The position numbers were made by a program, and so were the translations under genes. Positions 9,944-18,297 of a stretch of DNA of 64,000 nt are shown here, piece by piece. Position 1 is the first letter of the stretch. Every line of letters begins with the position of its first letter. The notes below the pieces were generated by a model that saw nothing but the letters and a program-made list of their open reading frames with translations, was not told the origin of the DNA and ran no database searches. The stretch lies in NCBI GenBank assembly GCA_945957365.1, contig CAMFKI010000017.1, positions 1 through 64,000 of the forward strand, written 5' to 3'. The stretch is from an uncultured Alphaproteobacteria bacterium (lineage in GTDB: Bacteria > Pseudomonadota > Alphaproteobacteria > Rhizobiales > Aestuariivirgaceae).

Positions 9944-10359
9944 CGGGCTTCCGCGCGATCACCGATGCGGACGTCGAGTCCGTCGTCGCCCTGTGGCGCA
10001 GTTGCGGCCTCACCCGGCCGTGGAATGATCCGTACAAGGACATTTCTTTCGCGCGCGGGTCGGAGACCTCCACCATCCTCGTCCTGGAGGAAGACGGCCG
10101 CATGGCGGCCTCGGTGATGGCAGGCCATGACGGCCATCGCGGCATGCTCTACTACGTCGCCGTCGACCCGGCCCTGCAGAAGCGGGGCCTCGGCAAGGCC
10201 GCCGTGCGGGCGGCGGAAAAATGGCTCGGCGAACGCGGCGTGTGGAAGGTGAACCTGCTGGTCCGGGCCGAAAACGCCGCGGTGAAGGGTTTCTACGAGA
10301 CGCTGGGCTATGAAGTGAACCCGGTCCTCTGCATGGCTCGCAAGATCGGGAAGGACTGA
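9940..10359 (+). CDS. GNAT family acetyltransferase (YpeA-like)
   Basis: N-acetyltransferase of 139 residues with the acetyl-CoA motif VDPALQKRGLGKAAVRAAE (about residues 72-90) and the downstream NxxAxxFYExxGY segment. The N terminus FRAITDADVESVVALWRSCGLTRPWNDP resembles the YpeA group. The acceptor substrate is unknown. It starts with ATGA on the stop of the FAD oxidase and ends the sua5 operon. Confidence 0.87.
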   Translation: MTGFRAITDADVESVVALWRSCGLTRPWNDPYKDISFARGSETSTILVLEEDGRMAASVMAGHDGHRGMLYYVAVDPALQKRGLGKAAVRAAEKWLGERGVWKVNLLVRAENAAVKGFYETLGYEVNPVLCMARKIGKD

Positions 10360-10439
10360 GCCGCTCGCGGCGTGCCGGGAACCCGGAGGCGTCCCGCCAG
10401 TTGTAGGCGGGATTTCCAATGACCCTCAGGAGCACCCCC

Positions 10440-10841
10440 ATGTCCGGTTCTGCGATTGCCCAAGTGCTGACCACCCGCCCCGACCTCTTCGCCTTCGAGG
10501 TGCGCGGCCGCATTCACCAGAGCGACATCGAGGCCATGGCCCGGACGCTCGAGATGGCGTTCGACAGCCTCGGCACCCTCGACATGTTGATCATCATGCG
10601 GGACTGGGACGGGCTCGACATGGCCGCCGCCTTCGACGGCGAGGCGCTGAAGGCCCAGGGCCGCGCCGCCGCCCATGTGCGCAAGTACGGTGTCGTCGGC
10701 GCGCCGGCCTGGGCCAAGGCGATGATCAACCTGTTCTCGCCGCTCACACCGGTGGACGAGAAGACATTCGAACTGGCCGAGGAACAGGCGGCGTGGGACT
10801 GGATCGGCGGCGCGCCGGCGAGCGAGCGCGGCGCGGCCTAG
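10440..10841 (+). CDS. STAS/SpoIIAA-like protein
   Basis: Small protein of 133 residues that resembles the SpoIIAA-like (CRAL-TRIO/STAS fold) family found in many Proteobacteria. Typical features are the ALEVRGRIxxxD-like opening (FAFEVRGRIHQSDIEAM), the hydrophobic LDMLIIMRDWDGLD strand and a C-terminal FELAEEQAAWDWI helix. Members of this family are of uncertain function, possibly lipid or nucleotide binding. The start at 10440 is preceded by AGGAG at 8 bases; an ATG at 10419 is the alternative. The TAG stop is shared base for base (CTAG) with the convergent HMCES-like gene. Confidence 0.75.
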   Translation: MSGSAIAQVLTTRPDLFAFEVRGRIHQSDIEAMARTLEMAFDSLGTLDMLIIMRDWDGLDMAAAFDGEALKAQGRAAAHVRKYGVVGAPAWAKAMINLFSPLTPVDEKTFELAEEQAAWDWIGGAPASERGAA

Positions 10842-11500
10842 AACAGGCTCATCTGGTCCGGCTCCTTCGGCGGCGGCTTCGGCGCCGGGGCGCGGCCGAT
10901 GGTGGTGGGCTCCATGACGAAGCTGCCATCGGGGGCGGGGCGGATGAGGCGCGCGGCATCCTCGGCCTCGCCCGTCAGCCAGGTTTCGCAATCCTCGGCG
11001 GCGATGATCACCGGCATGCGGTCATGGAGGGTCGAAAGTTCCGCATTGGGCGCGATGGTCATCAGCGTGGCGGTCTCGAGTTCGGAACCGTCCGCCCCCA
11101 TCCAGTGCTCCCACAGCCCGGCGAGCGCGAAGAGGCCCTTGTCGGGACGCTGCACGAAGAACGGCACCTTGCGGCCCTCGGCCCCCGACCACTCGTAATA
11201 GCCATCCGCCGGCACGAGGCAGCGGCGGCGGCGCATGGCATTGCGGAAGGAGGGCTTCTCCATCACCGTCTCGCCGCGGGCGTTGATCAGCGGCTTGCCG
11301 GGCTTCACTTCCTTCACCCAGGAGGGGATGAAGCCCCAGCGCACCAGCGCGAAATGGCGCGCGCCGTTCTCCATCCGCACCACGGCGATGGGCTGGCCCG
11401 GCGCCACGTGGGGGCGCGGCGGGAAGTCGTCATCCTCCTGGTAGCGGAACCAGGCTTTGGTTTCCCGGGGGGTCTTGGACAGGCTATAGAGTCCGCACAT
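10838..11500 (-). CDS. SOS response-associated peptidase family protein (YedK/HMCES)
   Basis: Protein of the SRAP family, which crosslinks covalently to abasic sites in single-stranded DNA through its N-terminal cysteine and thereby protects replication forks. Cys2 follows Met1 directly (MCGLYS). The catalytic asparagine N73 with R75 (INARGET), E103 (DGYYEW) and H159 (STLHDRMPVI) are all in place, so the 220-residue protein should be functional. No LexA box was seen in front of it. It is convergent with the SpoIIAA-like gene and divergent, with a 20-base gap, from the NUDIX gene. Confidence 0.93.
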   Translation of the reverse strand: MCGLYSLSKTPRETKAWFRYQEDDDFPPRPHVAPGQPIAVVRMENGARHFALVRWGFIPSWVKEVKPGKPLINARGETVMEKPSFRNAMRRRRCLVPADGYYEWSGAEGRKVPFFVQRPDKGLFALAGLWEHWMGADGSELETATLMTIAPNAELSTLHDRMPVIIAAEDCETWLTGEAEDAARLIRPAPDGSFVMEPTTIGRAPAPKPPPKEPDQMSLF

Positions 11501-11520
11501 GGGGCGGAGAATAGACGCGA

Positions 11521-11949
11521 ATGGCGGGTGAGCAACAGTGGCCGAAGCTCGGCGTCTCGGCGTCGATCTGGCGCGATGGCAAGGTGCTGCTGGTGCAGCG
11601 CGCGAAACCGCCCCGTGGCATCTGGGCCTTCCCGGGCGGCCACGTCGAGCCGGGTGAGCGGCTGGAAGAGGCGGCGGCGCGGGAGTTGCGCGAGGAGACC
11701 GGGATGTCCGCCCGGTTCTCCGGCCTCCTCGGGCTTTACGACGTGATCCGGCGCGACGACAATGGCCACGTCAGCGTGCATTACGTGATCGCCTCCTATC
11801 TCGGCATCGCCGGGCCGGAGGAACCGGTGGCGGCGAGCGACGCCGCGGCCGTCGCCTGGGTGGACCCCGACAGGCTGGCGGGTTTCAGCCTCGCCCCGAA
11901 CATGGACGAGGCCATCGCCACGGCGCGCAGAATGCTTAACGCGGGTTAA
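11521..11949 (+). CDS. NUDIX hydrolase
   Basis: Pyrophosphohydrolase of 142 residues. The NUDIX box runs from G40 to M62 and fits G-x5-E-x7-R-E-U-x-E-E-x-G-U exactly (RELREETGM). Likely substrates are nucleoside diphosphates linked to another moiety or oxidised nucleotides; the spacing suggests the ADP-ribose/MutT-like group but does not prove it. The gene is alone on its strand apart from the small gene at 12060, from which a 100-base region with a CtrA-type box separates it. Confidence 0.9.
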   Translation: MAGEQQWPKLGVSASIWRDGKVLLVQRAKPPRGIWAFPGGHVEPGERLEEAAARELREETGMSARFSGLLGLYDVIRRDDNGHVSVHYVIASYLGIAGPEEPVAASDAAAVAWVDPDRLAGFSLAPNMDEAIATARRMLNAG

Positions 11950-11966
11950 GACTTGCGGTCCGCCGG

Positions 11967-11981
11967 TTAACCCTCGTTTAA
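11967..11981 (-). promoter_or_regulatory. CtrA-type binding box
   Basis: TTAACCCTCGTTTAA is TTAA-N7-TTAA. Read on the minus strand it continues as TTAA-N7-TTAAC, the full CtrA consensus of Alphaproteobacteria. A second, looser pair (TTAA-N6-TTAA) lies immediately upstream at about 11937-11950. The only downstream gene on the plus strand is the small protein at 12060. A TATGGT sequence at 12012-12017 could be its -10, which would put the box near -50. Confidence 0.6.
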
Positions 11982-12050
11982 GGAACGGGTGGCCCCGGCG
12001 CGGCCAGCCGCTATGGTCCTCTCAGAAGGCGGAATGTTGCCGCCAGATCG

Positions 12051-12317
12051 ATGGACAGCATGTTGAAGAATTCACAGCGGACGATCCAGCCCACCACGGC
12101 CGAGGAAAAGCAACTCGCGCTGCAGTTCCTCCGCGATGCCTGGGAAGAGGCGGCCTATGAGGGCGTCGACCGCGACTGCATCGCCACGGCGGCGATCTTC
12201 GCAGCGCTGTCCGACCTCATCACCACCTATGGCGAGGAGCCGGTCGCCGTGATGTGCCAGCGCCTGCCGGAACGCGTGCGCGGCGGCGAATTCACCCTGG
12301 CGCGGAGCCGCCAGTAG
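12051..12317 (+). CDS. Small conserved-looking helical protein, function unknown
   Basis: An 88-residue acidic protein (79 to 88 residues depending on start) that I do not recognise. It has no signal peptide or membrane segment, and its sequence (EEKQLALQFLRDAWEEAAYEGVD, then ATAAIFAALSDLITTYGEEPVA) suggests three or four amphipathic helices. Starts are possible at 12051 and 12060. It follows a full CtrA-type box, so it may be cell-cycle controlled. The coding end overlaps the convergent DUF6165 gene by 26 bases. Codon use is like its neighbours, which supports a real gene. Confidence 0.7.
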   Translation: MDSMLKNSQRTIQPTTAEEKQLALQFLRDAWEEAAYEGVDRDCIATAAIFAALSDLITTYGEEPVAVMCQRLPERVRGGEFTLARSRQ

Positions 12318-12711
12318 CCCCGGCATAGGACGCGTAGCTCTTCTCCTCCACCAGTTCCGACCCCAGCAGACGGTTGATCTCGCGCTTGATCGCCGTCCTC
12401 TCGTCGTTCACGTGATAGACAGCGCGCGCCAGTGCGATGAAGCCTTGGTCGAACCGGCCCTGCGCATCCATGCGGCGGATCTGGTTCTCGATGTCCCACA
12501 GCCGCAGGTTCACGGCGAAGAGCTTCTGCCTGAGTTCGTCGACGTCCGCCGCGGAACCGAGGACGGGCTCCGCCGCCTCACGCAGCAGCGCCAGCTCGCG
12601 CTGCGCGTTCGCCCGCGCCGCGGCGGCGGCAAGGTGCGTGGTCTTGATTTCGAGGATGCTGATCTTGTCGATCAGTTCGCCCCAGGATACCGGCACCAAG
12701 GGCGCGGCCAT
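12292..12711 (-). CDS. DUF6165 family protein
   Basis: Protein of 139 residues of unknown function. The opening VPVSWGELIDKISILEIKTTHL and the later LWDIENQIRRMD and VNDERTAIKREIN segments match the DUF6165 pattern; the sequence is largely helical. In other genomes such genes often sit near glycan or TPR genes, but here the neighbour is a LysE carrier. I chose the ATG at 12711; a GTG at 12720 overlaps the lysE stop as GTGA and would add three residues. It is the last gene of a minus-strand run. Confidence 0.75.
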   Translation of the reverse strand: MAAPLVPVSWGELIDKISILEIKTTHLAAAAARANAQRELALLREAAEPVLGSAADVDELRQKLFAVNLRLWDIENQIRRMDAQGRFDQGFIALARAVYHVNDERTAIKREINRLLGSELVEEKSYASYAGATGGSAPG

Positions 12712-12716
12712 CCCGC

Positions 12717-13346
12717 TCACGTCAAGGCCTCCAGCAGCAGCGCGAAACCGAAGGCGGCGATCAGGATGCCGGTCCAGCGGCTGATGCGCGCCAGCGCCGT
12801 CTCGCTGATGCGCGTCTTGAGATGCGACACGAGATAGCTGAGGAACAGCCACCACGCGACGGCGCCGATGGCGACGCCCGCGATGATGGTGGGTGGGCGC
12901 GTTGCGGCCTCATGCAGGCGCAGCACGCCGTTCATGGTGCCGAAAATGGCGATGAAACCGAAGAGCTCCCCCGGGTTCGACACGGTGAGACCGAAGGCGG
13001 CCAGCATCTTGCCGATCAGCCTGGCGGTCTGGCCGTCCTCCCGGTCGAGGGCGGAAAGTTCGATGCGCTTCCGCGCGAGCCACACGCCGGTCACCACCAG
13101 CAGCAGCCCGCCGGTGATCATCAGCGGGCGCGCATAATCGGCGATCAGGTGCGAAATCCAGCTTACGCCATAGGCGGCCGCCGAGGCGAAGGCCACGTCA
13201 CCGACGACCGCACCCAGCCCCACGAGAAAGGCGACGGTGAAGCCGTGGCGCAGCGCGTTGCGGATGACGAGGATGTTGACCGGCCCCAGTGGCGCCGTCA
13301 CCGCCAGGCCGATGGCCATGCCGACGAAGAGGAGGGAAACGTCCAT
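12717..13346 (-). CDS. LysE/RhtB family amino acid exporter
   Basis: Inner-membrane translocator of 209 residues with about six hydrophobic segments. The family signature GPVNILVIRNALRHGF lies at residues 21-36 in the first helix-loop. Such proteins export lysine, threonine, homoserine or related metabolites by proton antiport; the substrate is not predictable. It lies 3 bases downstream of the acuI-like gene and may be cotranscribed with it. Confidence 0.88.
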   Translation of the reverse strand: MDVSLLFVGMAIGLAVTAPLGPVNILVIRNALRHGFTVAFLVGLGAVVGDVAFASAAAYGVSWISHLIADYARPLMITGGLLLVVTGVWLARKRIELSALDREDGQTARLIGKMLAAFGLTVSNPGELFGFIAIFGTMNGVLRLHEAATRPPTIIAGVAIGAVAWWLFLSYLVSHLKTRISETALARISRWTGILIAAFGFALLLEALT

Positions 13347-13349
13347 CGC

Positions 13350-14333
13350 TCAGCGAATGTCGACGACGATGCGTCCCTTGACCTTGCCGGCAACGATGTC
13401 GGCCGCGACCTGCGGCACGTCCTCGAGCTTCACGTGGGTGGTGAGCGCGTGCAGCTTCGCGAGATCGAGGTCCCTGGCCAGCCGTTTCCACACCTTGAGG
13501 CGGCGCGGCATGGGGGTCGACACCGAGTTCACGCCGACGAGCTTGACGCCGCGCAGGATGAAGGGCGCGACGTTGGTGGGGAGGTCCATGCCCTGCGCAT
13601 TGCCGCAGGCGGCGACCGTCGCGTCCGGGTTCATCTGCGAGATCACGTTGGCCAGCGTGGTGGAGCCGACCGAATCCACGCAGCCCGCCCAGCGCGACTT
13701 GGCCAGCGCCTTCACCGGGCCGTTGAACTCGTTGCGGTCGACGATGCCGGCGGCACCGAGGCTCTTGAGGAAGGGCTCCTCCGCGACGCGGCCGGTGGAG
13801 GCGATGACGCGGTAACCGAGCTTGGCGAGGATGACGATCGCGGTGGTGCCCACGCCACCCGCGGCACCTGTGACGAGGATGTCGCCGTCGGACGGCTTCA
13901 CGCCCTGCTCCTCCAGCGCCATGACGCAGAGCATGGCGGTGTAGCCCGCGACACCCACCGACATGCAGTCGGCCGCCGTCCAGCCCTTGGGCACCGGCAC
14001 CAGCCAGTCGCCGTTGAGGCGCGCCACTTCGGAGAAGCCGCCGTGATGGCCTTCGCCCACGCCATAGCCGTTGAGCACGACGTGATCGCCCGCCTTCCAG
14101 CGCGGGTTGGCGGAGGAGCGCACGACGCCCGCGAAGTCGATGCCGGGAATCAGCGGGAAGCGCCGCGCGATGGGCGCCTTGCCGGTGATGTTGAGGCCGT
14201 CCTTGTAGTTCACCGAGGAATGCGTCACGTCGACGGTGACGTCGCCTTCCATCAGGTCGGACTCTTCAAGCCGCGTGAGTTCGGCTTTCTGGCCGGCGTC
14301 GGTCTTGGTGATGAGAATGGCACGGAAGGACAT
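13350..14333 (-). CDS. acuI: Acrylyl-CoA reductase family quinone oxidoreductase (YhdH/AcuI)
   Basis: Zinc-free medium-chain dehydrogenase/reductase of 327 residues. The subgroup signature SSVNYKDGLNITGK...FPLIPGIDFAGVV is at about residues 39-71, and the NADPH-binding VTGAAGGVGTTAI near residues 154-166. AcuI reduces toxic acryloyl-CoA to propionyl-CoA in DMSP and 3-hydroxypropionate metabolism, and YhdH is its E. coli counterpart. No DMSP gene is adjacent, so the general detoxification role is more likely (inference). It lies 12 bases downstream of the dihydroorotase gene. Confidence 0.85.
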   Translation of the reverse strand: MSFRAILITKTDAGQKAELTRLEESDLMEGDVTVDVTHSSVNYKDGLNITGKAPIARRFPLIPGIDFAGVVRSSANPRWKAGDHVVLNGYGVGEGHHGGFSEVARLNGDWLVPVPKGWTAADCMSVGVAGYTAMLCVMALEEQGVKPSDGDILVTGAAGGVGTTAIVILAKLGYRVIASTGRVAEEPFLKSLGAAGIVDRNEFNGPVKALAKSRWAGCVDSVGSTTLANVISQMNPDATVAACGNAQGMDLPTNVAPFILRGVKLVGVNSVSTPMPRRLKVWKRLARDLDLAKLHALTTHVKLEDVPQVAADIVAGKVKGRIVVDIR

Positions 14334-14345
14334 GTCGTTTCCTCT

Positions 14346-15671
14346 TTAAAGGGCTTCCACGAAGCGGATGGGCTGGCCATGGGCCTTGCCGATGATCTCG
14401 TCGTTCCACATGACCGTGCGGCCGCGGATCATGGTGCCGACGGGCCAGCCGGTGACCTCGCGGCCATCATGCGGCGTCCACTTGCAGCGGCTCTCGATCC
14501 AGCCGTTGGTGATGGTGCGTGTCTTCTTCAGGTCGACGATGGTGAAGTCGGCGTCATAGCCCTCGGCGATGCGGCCCTTGCCCGCGAGCCCGAAGATGCG
14601 GTTGGGGCCATGGGACGTGAGGTCGACGAAGCGCTCGAGGCTCAGCATCCCCTTGTTCACGCAGTCGAGCATGACGGGCACCAGCGTCTGCACGCCGGGC
14701 ATGCCCGATGGCGAGGCGGGATAGGGCTTGGCCTTCTCCTCCAGCGTATGCGGCGCATGGTCGGAGCCCAGCACGTCGACGAGGCCGGATTTCAGCGCCG
14801 CCCAGATCCCTTCCTTGTGATGCGGTTCGCGCATCGGCGGGTTCATCTGCAGCAGGTTGCCGAGGCGGGCATAGTCCTCGGAGGTGAAGACGAGGTGGTT
14901 GGGCGTCACCTCCACCGTCGCCACGTCGCGCGCCGCGGCGAGGATGGGGAACTCGTCGGCGGTCGAGACATGCAGCACGTGGATGCGCTTGTGGGCCTCC
15001 CGCGCCAGCCTGACGAGGCGCTCGGTGCAGAGCCGCGCGGCTTCCGCATCGCGCCAGACGTAGTGGCTCGACGGATCGCCCTCGATGCGCAGGTCCTTGC
15101 GCGCATTGAGCCGGTCCTCGTCCTCGGAATGGAAGGCGGCGCGGCGGCGGATGTTGGCGAGGACGCGCGCCACACCCTTGTCGTCGTCGACCAGCAGCGA
15201 GCCGGTGGACGAGCCCATGAAGACCTTGATGCCCGCACAGCCCGGCAGCAGTTCGAGTTCGCCCAGCTGGTGCGCGTTGTCGCGCGTGCCGCCCATGTAG
15301 AAGGCGAAATCGCAATACATGCGGTTGGTGGCGCGGGCCAGCTTGTCGGCCAGTGCCTCGGCCGAGGTGGTGAGCGGGCTGGTATTGGGCATCTCGAAGA
15401 CGCCGGTGACGCCGCCCATGACGGCCGCACGGCCGCCGGTCTCGAGGTCTTCCTTGTGCTCGGCGCCGGGCTCGCGCAGGTGCACCTGGCTGTCGATGAC
15501 GCCGGGCAGGATGTGGAGGCCGGTGCAGTCGATCACCTCGCCGGCCTGGGTCCTGTCGAATGCGCCGATTGCGACGATGCGGCCTTCGGAAACGGCAATG
15601 TCGCGCTGGCCCACACCGTCGTGGTTGACGACGGTGCCGCCCTTCAGGATCAATTCGGCGTGGAATGGCAT
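14346..15671 (-). CDS. pyrC: Dihydroorotase (class I-like amidohydrolase)
   Basis: Metal-dependent amidohydrolase of 441 residues; cyclises carbamoyl aspartate to dihydroorotate in pyrimidine synthesis. It begins with the ILKGGTVVNHDGVG strand. The usual D-x-H-x-H metal site is changed: it reads IDSQVHLREPG, so the first histidine is glutamine. The later motifs LHVSTADE, TPNHLVFT and SDHAPHT are present. I recall the same QVH reading in other alphaproteobacterial dihydroorotases, so it may be a lineage feature. No aspartate carbamoyltransferase gene is adjacent. The ATG at 15671 was chosen because the family begins there; the frame is open to 15737. It is divergent from ygfZ. Confidence 0.85.
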   Translation of the reverse strand: MPFHAELILKGGTVVNHDGVGQRDIAVSEGRIVAIGAFDRTQAGEVIDCTGLHILPGVIDSQVHLREPGAEHKEDLETGGRAAVMGGVTGVFEMPNTSPLTTSAEALADKLARATNRMYCDFAFYMGGTRDNAHQLGELELLPGCAGIKVFMGSSTGSLLVDDDKGVARVLANIRRRAAFHSEDEDRLNARKDLRIEGDPSSHYVWRDAEAARLCTERLVRLAREAHKRIHVLHVSTADEFPILAAARDVATVEVTPNHLVFTSEDYARLGNLLQMNPPMREPHHKEGIWAALKSGLVDVLGSDHAPHTLEEKAKPYPASPSGMPGVQTLVPVMLDCVNKGMLSLERFVDLTSHGPNRIFGLAGKGRIAEGYDADFTIVDLKKTRTITNGWIESRCKWTPHDGREVTGWPVGTMIRGRTVMWNDEIIGKAHGQPIRFVEAL

Positions 15672-15742
15672 GGACTGGCCCGGCTTTCCTTGAAGGTTGT
15701 TCCCGGTCTTCGTAAATGTGGAACGGGAACGAAGCAACAGCG

Positions 15743-16558
15743 ATGCAGAAGTTTGATTTTCAGGCAGGTACCCTCCCCGGCCGGGCCGTGATCGCGGTCC
15801 GGGGGCCGGAGGCTGCCCATTTCCTCCACAACCTGCTGACGGCGGATATCGACCACCTGGCCGAGGGTGAGGCCACCTACGCCGCCCTGCTCACGCCACA
15901 GGGCAAGATCCTGTTCGACATGCTGGTGCTGAAGCAGGGCGACGGCTTCCTGATCGACTGCGCCGCGGCCCAGCGGGCGGACCTCCTGAAGCGGCTCGCC
16001 ATGTACAAGCTCCGCGCCAAGGTGGAGATCGCGGCGCGCGACGATCTTGCCGTCAGGGTTTCCCCCGTCGCGGTGCCGGGGGGCTATCGCGACCCGCGCA
16101 GCGAGGCGATCGGCTGGCGCGTCATCGGCGCCCCGGGGGGTGAGGCCGAGGGCTATGAGGCCGCGTGCATCGCGGCGGGGCTGGCCGACAGCGCGGCCGA
16201 TCTCGGCTCGGGCGAATTCTTCCCGCATGAGGCCAATCTCGACCAGCTGGGCGGGGTGAGCTTCAAGAAGGGCTGCTACGTGGGGCAGGAAGTGGTCTCG
16301 CGCATGGAGCACCGCGGCACGGCGCGAAGCCGCATCCTGCCGGTGAGCGTGGACGGGCCGATGCCCGCCAAGGGCACCGACATCCGCAGCGGCGACAAGC
16401 AAGTGGGCACCCTGCTCTCCTCATCGGGTTCGAATGCGCTTGCACTGATCCGCCTCGACCGGCTGGCCGAAGCCACCGCGCCGCTGCTGGCGAATGGTGC
16501 TAGTGTGACCGTGAAGAAGCCCGCATGGGCGCGATACGAGGTTCCGGGGGCGGCATGA
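15743..16558 (+). CDS. ygfZ: Folate-binding protein YgfZ (tRNA/Fe-S maturation, IBA57-like)
   Basis: GcvT-related tetrahydrofolate-binding protein of about 271 residues that helps assemble or repair certain Fe-S enzymes. The diagnostic motif K-G-C-Y-x-G-Q-E is present at residues 176-183 with the conserved Cys178. It is the first gene of a five-gene chain (ygfZ, tag, CHAT-like, HD hydrolase, phosphatase), all joined by overlaps. An ATG at 15716 is an alternative start, but the similarity begins at MQKFDFQAG. The divergent dihydroorotase start is only about 70 bases away. Confidence 0.9.
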   Translation: MQKFDFQAGTLPGRAVIAVRGPEAAHFLHNLLTADIDHLAEGEATYAALLTPQGKILFDMLVLKQGDGFLIDCAAAQRADLLKRLAMYKLRAKVEIAARDDLAVRVSPVAVPGGYRDPRSEAIGWRVIGAPGGEAEGYEAACIAAGLADSAADLGSGEFFPHEANLDQLGGVSFKKGCYVGQEVVSRMEHRGTARSRILPVSVDGPMPAKGTDIRSGDKQVGTLLSSSGSNALALIRLDRLAEATAPLLANGASVTVKKPAWARYEVPGAA

Positions 16559-17148
16559 GTGCCATCAAACACGAGGACGGGCTGTGCCGCTGCCACTGGT
16601 GCGGCACAGATCCGCTCTACATGGAATATCACGACACCGAGTGGGGCGTGCCCGAATATGACTCGCGCGCGCTGTTCGAGAAGTTGCTGCTCGACGGCTT
16701 CCAGGCCGGGCTGTCGTGGATCACCATCCTCCGGAAGCGCGACAATTTCCGCAAGGCCTTCGACGGTTTCGACCCGGAGAAGATGGCGCGCTACAAGCCG
16801 GCGAAACTCGAGAAGCTGATGCAGGATGCGGGCATCGTGCGGAACCGCCTGAAGATCGAGGCGAGCGTGACGAATGCTCAGGCCTATTTGGTGATCCCCG
16901 ATTTCTCCGCCTATCTCTGGGACTTCCTCGACGGTAAGCCGCTGCAGAACGCGGTCCGCAGCGGCAAGGACATTCCGGCCAAGACGCCGCTCGCCGAGAA
17001 GATGTCGAAAGACCTGCAGAAGCGTGGCTTCCGCTTCGTCGGCCCCACCATCGTCTATGCCTTCATGCAGGCCTGCGGACTGGTGAACGACCACCTCGTC
17101 GACTGCCACCGGTACGAAGCGGTGGCCGCCCTCAGGCGCAAGCGGTGA
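16555..17148 (+). CDS. tag: DNA-3-methyladenine glycosylase I
   Basis: Base-excision repair enzyme that removes 3-methyladenine. The protein has 197 residues and starts with an ATGA overlap on ygfZ. The structural zinc ligands are intact: C13 and H26 in [20 protein letters not shown], and H180 and C184 in VNDHLVDC. The core [11 protein letters not shown] is at residues 49-59. By alignment from memory with E. coli Tag (Glu38), the active-site acid is an aspartate here, D47 in LLLDGFQAG. This is a conservative change that I believe also occurs in other homologues. It belongs to a chain with three uncharacterised or signalling-type genes. Confidence 0.92.
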   Translation: MSAIKHEDGLCRCHWCGTDPLYMEYHDTEWGVPEYDSRALFEKLLLDGFQAGLSWITILRKRDNFRKAFDGFDPEKMARYKPAKLEKLMQDAGIVRNRLKIEASVTNAQAYLVIPDFSAYLWDFLDGKPLQNAVRSGKDIPAKTPLAEKMSKDLQKRGFRFVGPTIVYAFMQACGLVNDHLVDCHRYEAVAALRRKR

Positions 17149-17702
17149 AGGACCACGGCCCCACCGTACTGATCGGCGTGCTGCCGGATGCCAGCCTTGA
17201 GGCGATTGCCGTGAGAGCGGTACTGGAGGCCGGGGGCCGACGCGTCGACCTGCGCTTCATTGCGACGCCGGAGCAGTTTCGGCAGATCGTCGCTCCCCAG
17301 CCGGTTCCTGACCTGCTCGTCATTTGCGGTCATGGCGCGGATGGCACTCTTCATTTCGGCCCTCTGCCGGACAGCGCAGGCGGCCATGAACTGACCAACG
17401 GATATCTGGCCGCCGAGCGATTTGCCGGCCATGTGACGCTGCCCGGCTGCACCGTCCTGTGCACTGCCTGCGACTCCGCCACGGCCGGTTTGGCGGAGGC
17501 CTTCGTGAAGGGTGGTGCGGTGGCCTATCTCGCACCGGCAGGCGAACCCGATGGCCACGACATGCTGCTTGCCGCACATCACGTGCTGCATGCGCTGCAG
17601 CGCGGGCTGGATGCGCAGGCCGCGATGGCGGTGGCAAATGCGGCGCTGGCCGGCGCCCTGACGCTCAGGCTTCATCACGGGGTGGCCCATGCCGCCGCGT
17701 GA
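17145..17702 (+). CDS. Putative minimal CHAT/caspase-fold cysteine peptidase
   Basis: I do not recognise a named family, but the 185-residue protein has the two hallmarks of clan CD cysteine peptidases. One is a hydrophobic strand followed by CGHG (H63). The other, 46 residues later, is a strand followed by TACDS (C109). The segment after it (GLAEAFVKGGAVAYLAPAGEPD, then LLAAHHVLHALQRG and AMAVANAAL) follows the order of CHAT domains, where a GLA.AF..GA strand, a D residue and an L..G...A.A..AL helix occur. There is no repeat, membrane or sensor domain. The GTG start overlaps the tag stop as GTGA, and the HD gene begins 14 bases before its stop. A non-peptidase Rossmann-like protein is the alternative. 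Confidence 0.55.
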   Translation: MKDHGPTVLIGVLPDASLEAIAVRAVLEAGGRRVDLRFIATPEQFRQIVAPQPVPDLLVICGHGADGTLHFGPLPDSAGGHELTNGYLAAERFAGHVTLPGCTVLCTACDSATAGLAEAFVKGGAVAYLAPAGEPDGHDMLLAAHHVLHALQRGLDAQAAMAVANAALAGALTLRLHHGVAHAAA

Positions 17703-18297
17703 TGCAACACCCCGCGCCTGGCAGCGCATGCTGTCGGGGCGCAGGCTCGACCTGCTCAACCCCTCGCCGCTCGACATCGAGGTGGAGGACATCGCGCATG
17801 GGCTCGCCCGCGTGGCGCGGTGGAACGGGCAGACGAAGGGTGACAACGCCTTCTCGGTGGCGCAGCACTGCGTGCTCGTGCAGGAGCTGGCCGTGCATCT
17901 CGATCCCGCCCTCGACAGCAAGGCGCGGCTTGCGGCGCTGCTGCACGATGCGCCGGAATATGTGGTGGGCGACATGATCTCGCCGTTCAAGGCGGCGCTG
18001 GGGCTCGACTACAAGTCCTTCGAGAACCGGCTGCTGGCCGCCATCCACATCCGCTTCGGATTGCCGCCGCAGGGCGCACAGAAGCTCGGAGTCTTCATCA
18101 AGACGTGCGATCACCTCGCGGCCTATCTGGAAGCGACACAGCTTGCAGGTTTCGCGGTCGACGAGGCCGAGAGATTCTTCGGCAAGCCGAAGGGGCTGGC
18201 GGGCGAGGCGGCCCAGCGCTTCTTCCGGCTGAAACCGCTGGCGCCCAATGACGCGGCGGCGCTCTACCTCAAGACATTCAGGAAGCTTGTCCCATGA
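17689..18297 (+). CDS. HD-domain hydrolase (YfbR/5'-nucleotidase-like)
   Basis: Metal-dependent phosphohydrolase of 202 residues. The HD metal ligands are visible: H60 in SVAQHCVLV, H86-D87 in LLHDAPE, and a later Asp in IKTCDHLAAY. The RVARWNGQT and FSVAQH segments are like those of YfbR-type enzymes, which hydrolyse deoxynucleoside monophosphates. It overlaps the preceding gene by 14 bases and the following phosphatase by 4 (ATGA). A nucleotide-pool role beside the DNA glycosylase gene is plausible but inferred. Confidence 0.85.
   Translation: MPPRDATPRAWQRMLSGRRLDLLNPSPLDIEVEDIAHGLARVARWNGQTKGDNAFSVAQHCVLVQELAVHLDPALDSKARLAALLHDAPEYVVGDMISPFKAALGLDYKSFENRLLAAIHIRFGLPPQGAQKLGVFIKTCDHLAAYLEATQLAGFAVDEAERFFGKPKGLAGEAAQRFFRLKPLAPNDAAALYLKTFRKLVP

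Noticed and set aside
10419..10841. SpoIIAA-like gene starting at ATG 10419
   Set aside because: ATG 10440 has AGGAG at 8 bases and the similarity begins there; the longer start has no ribosome site.
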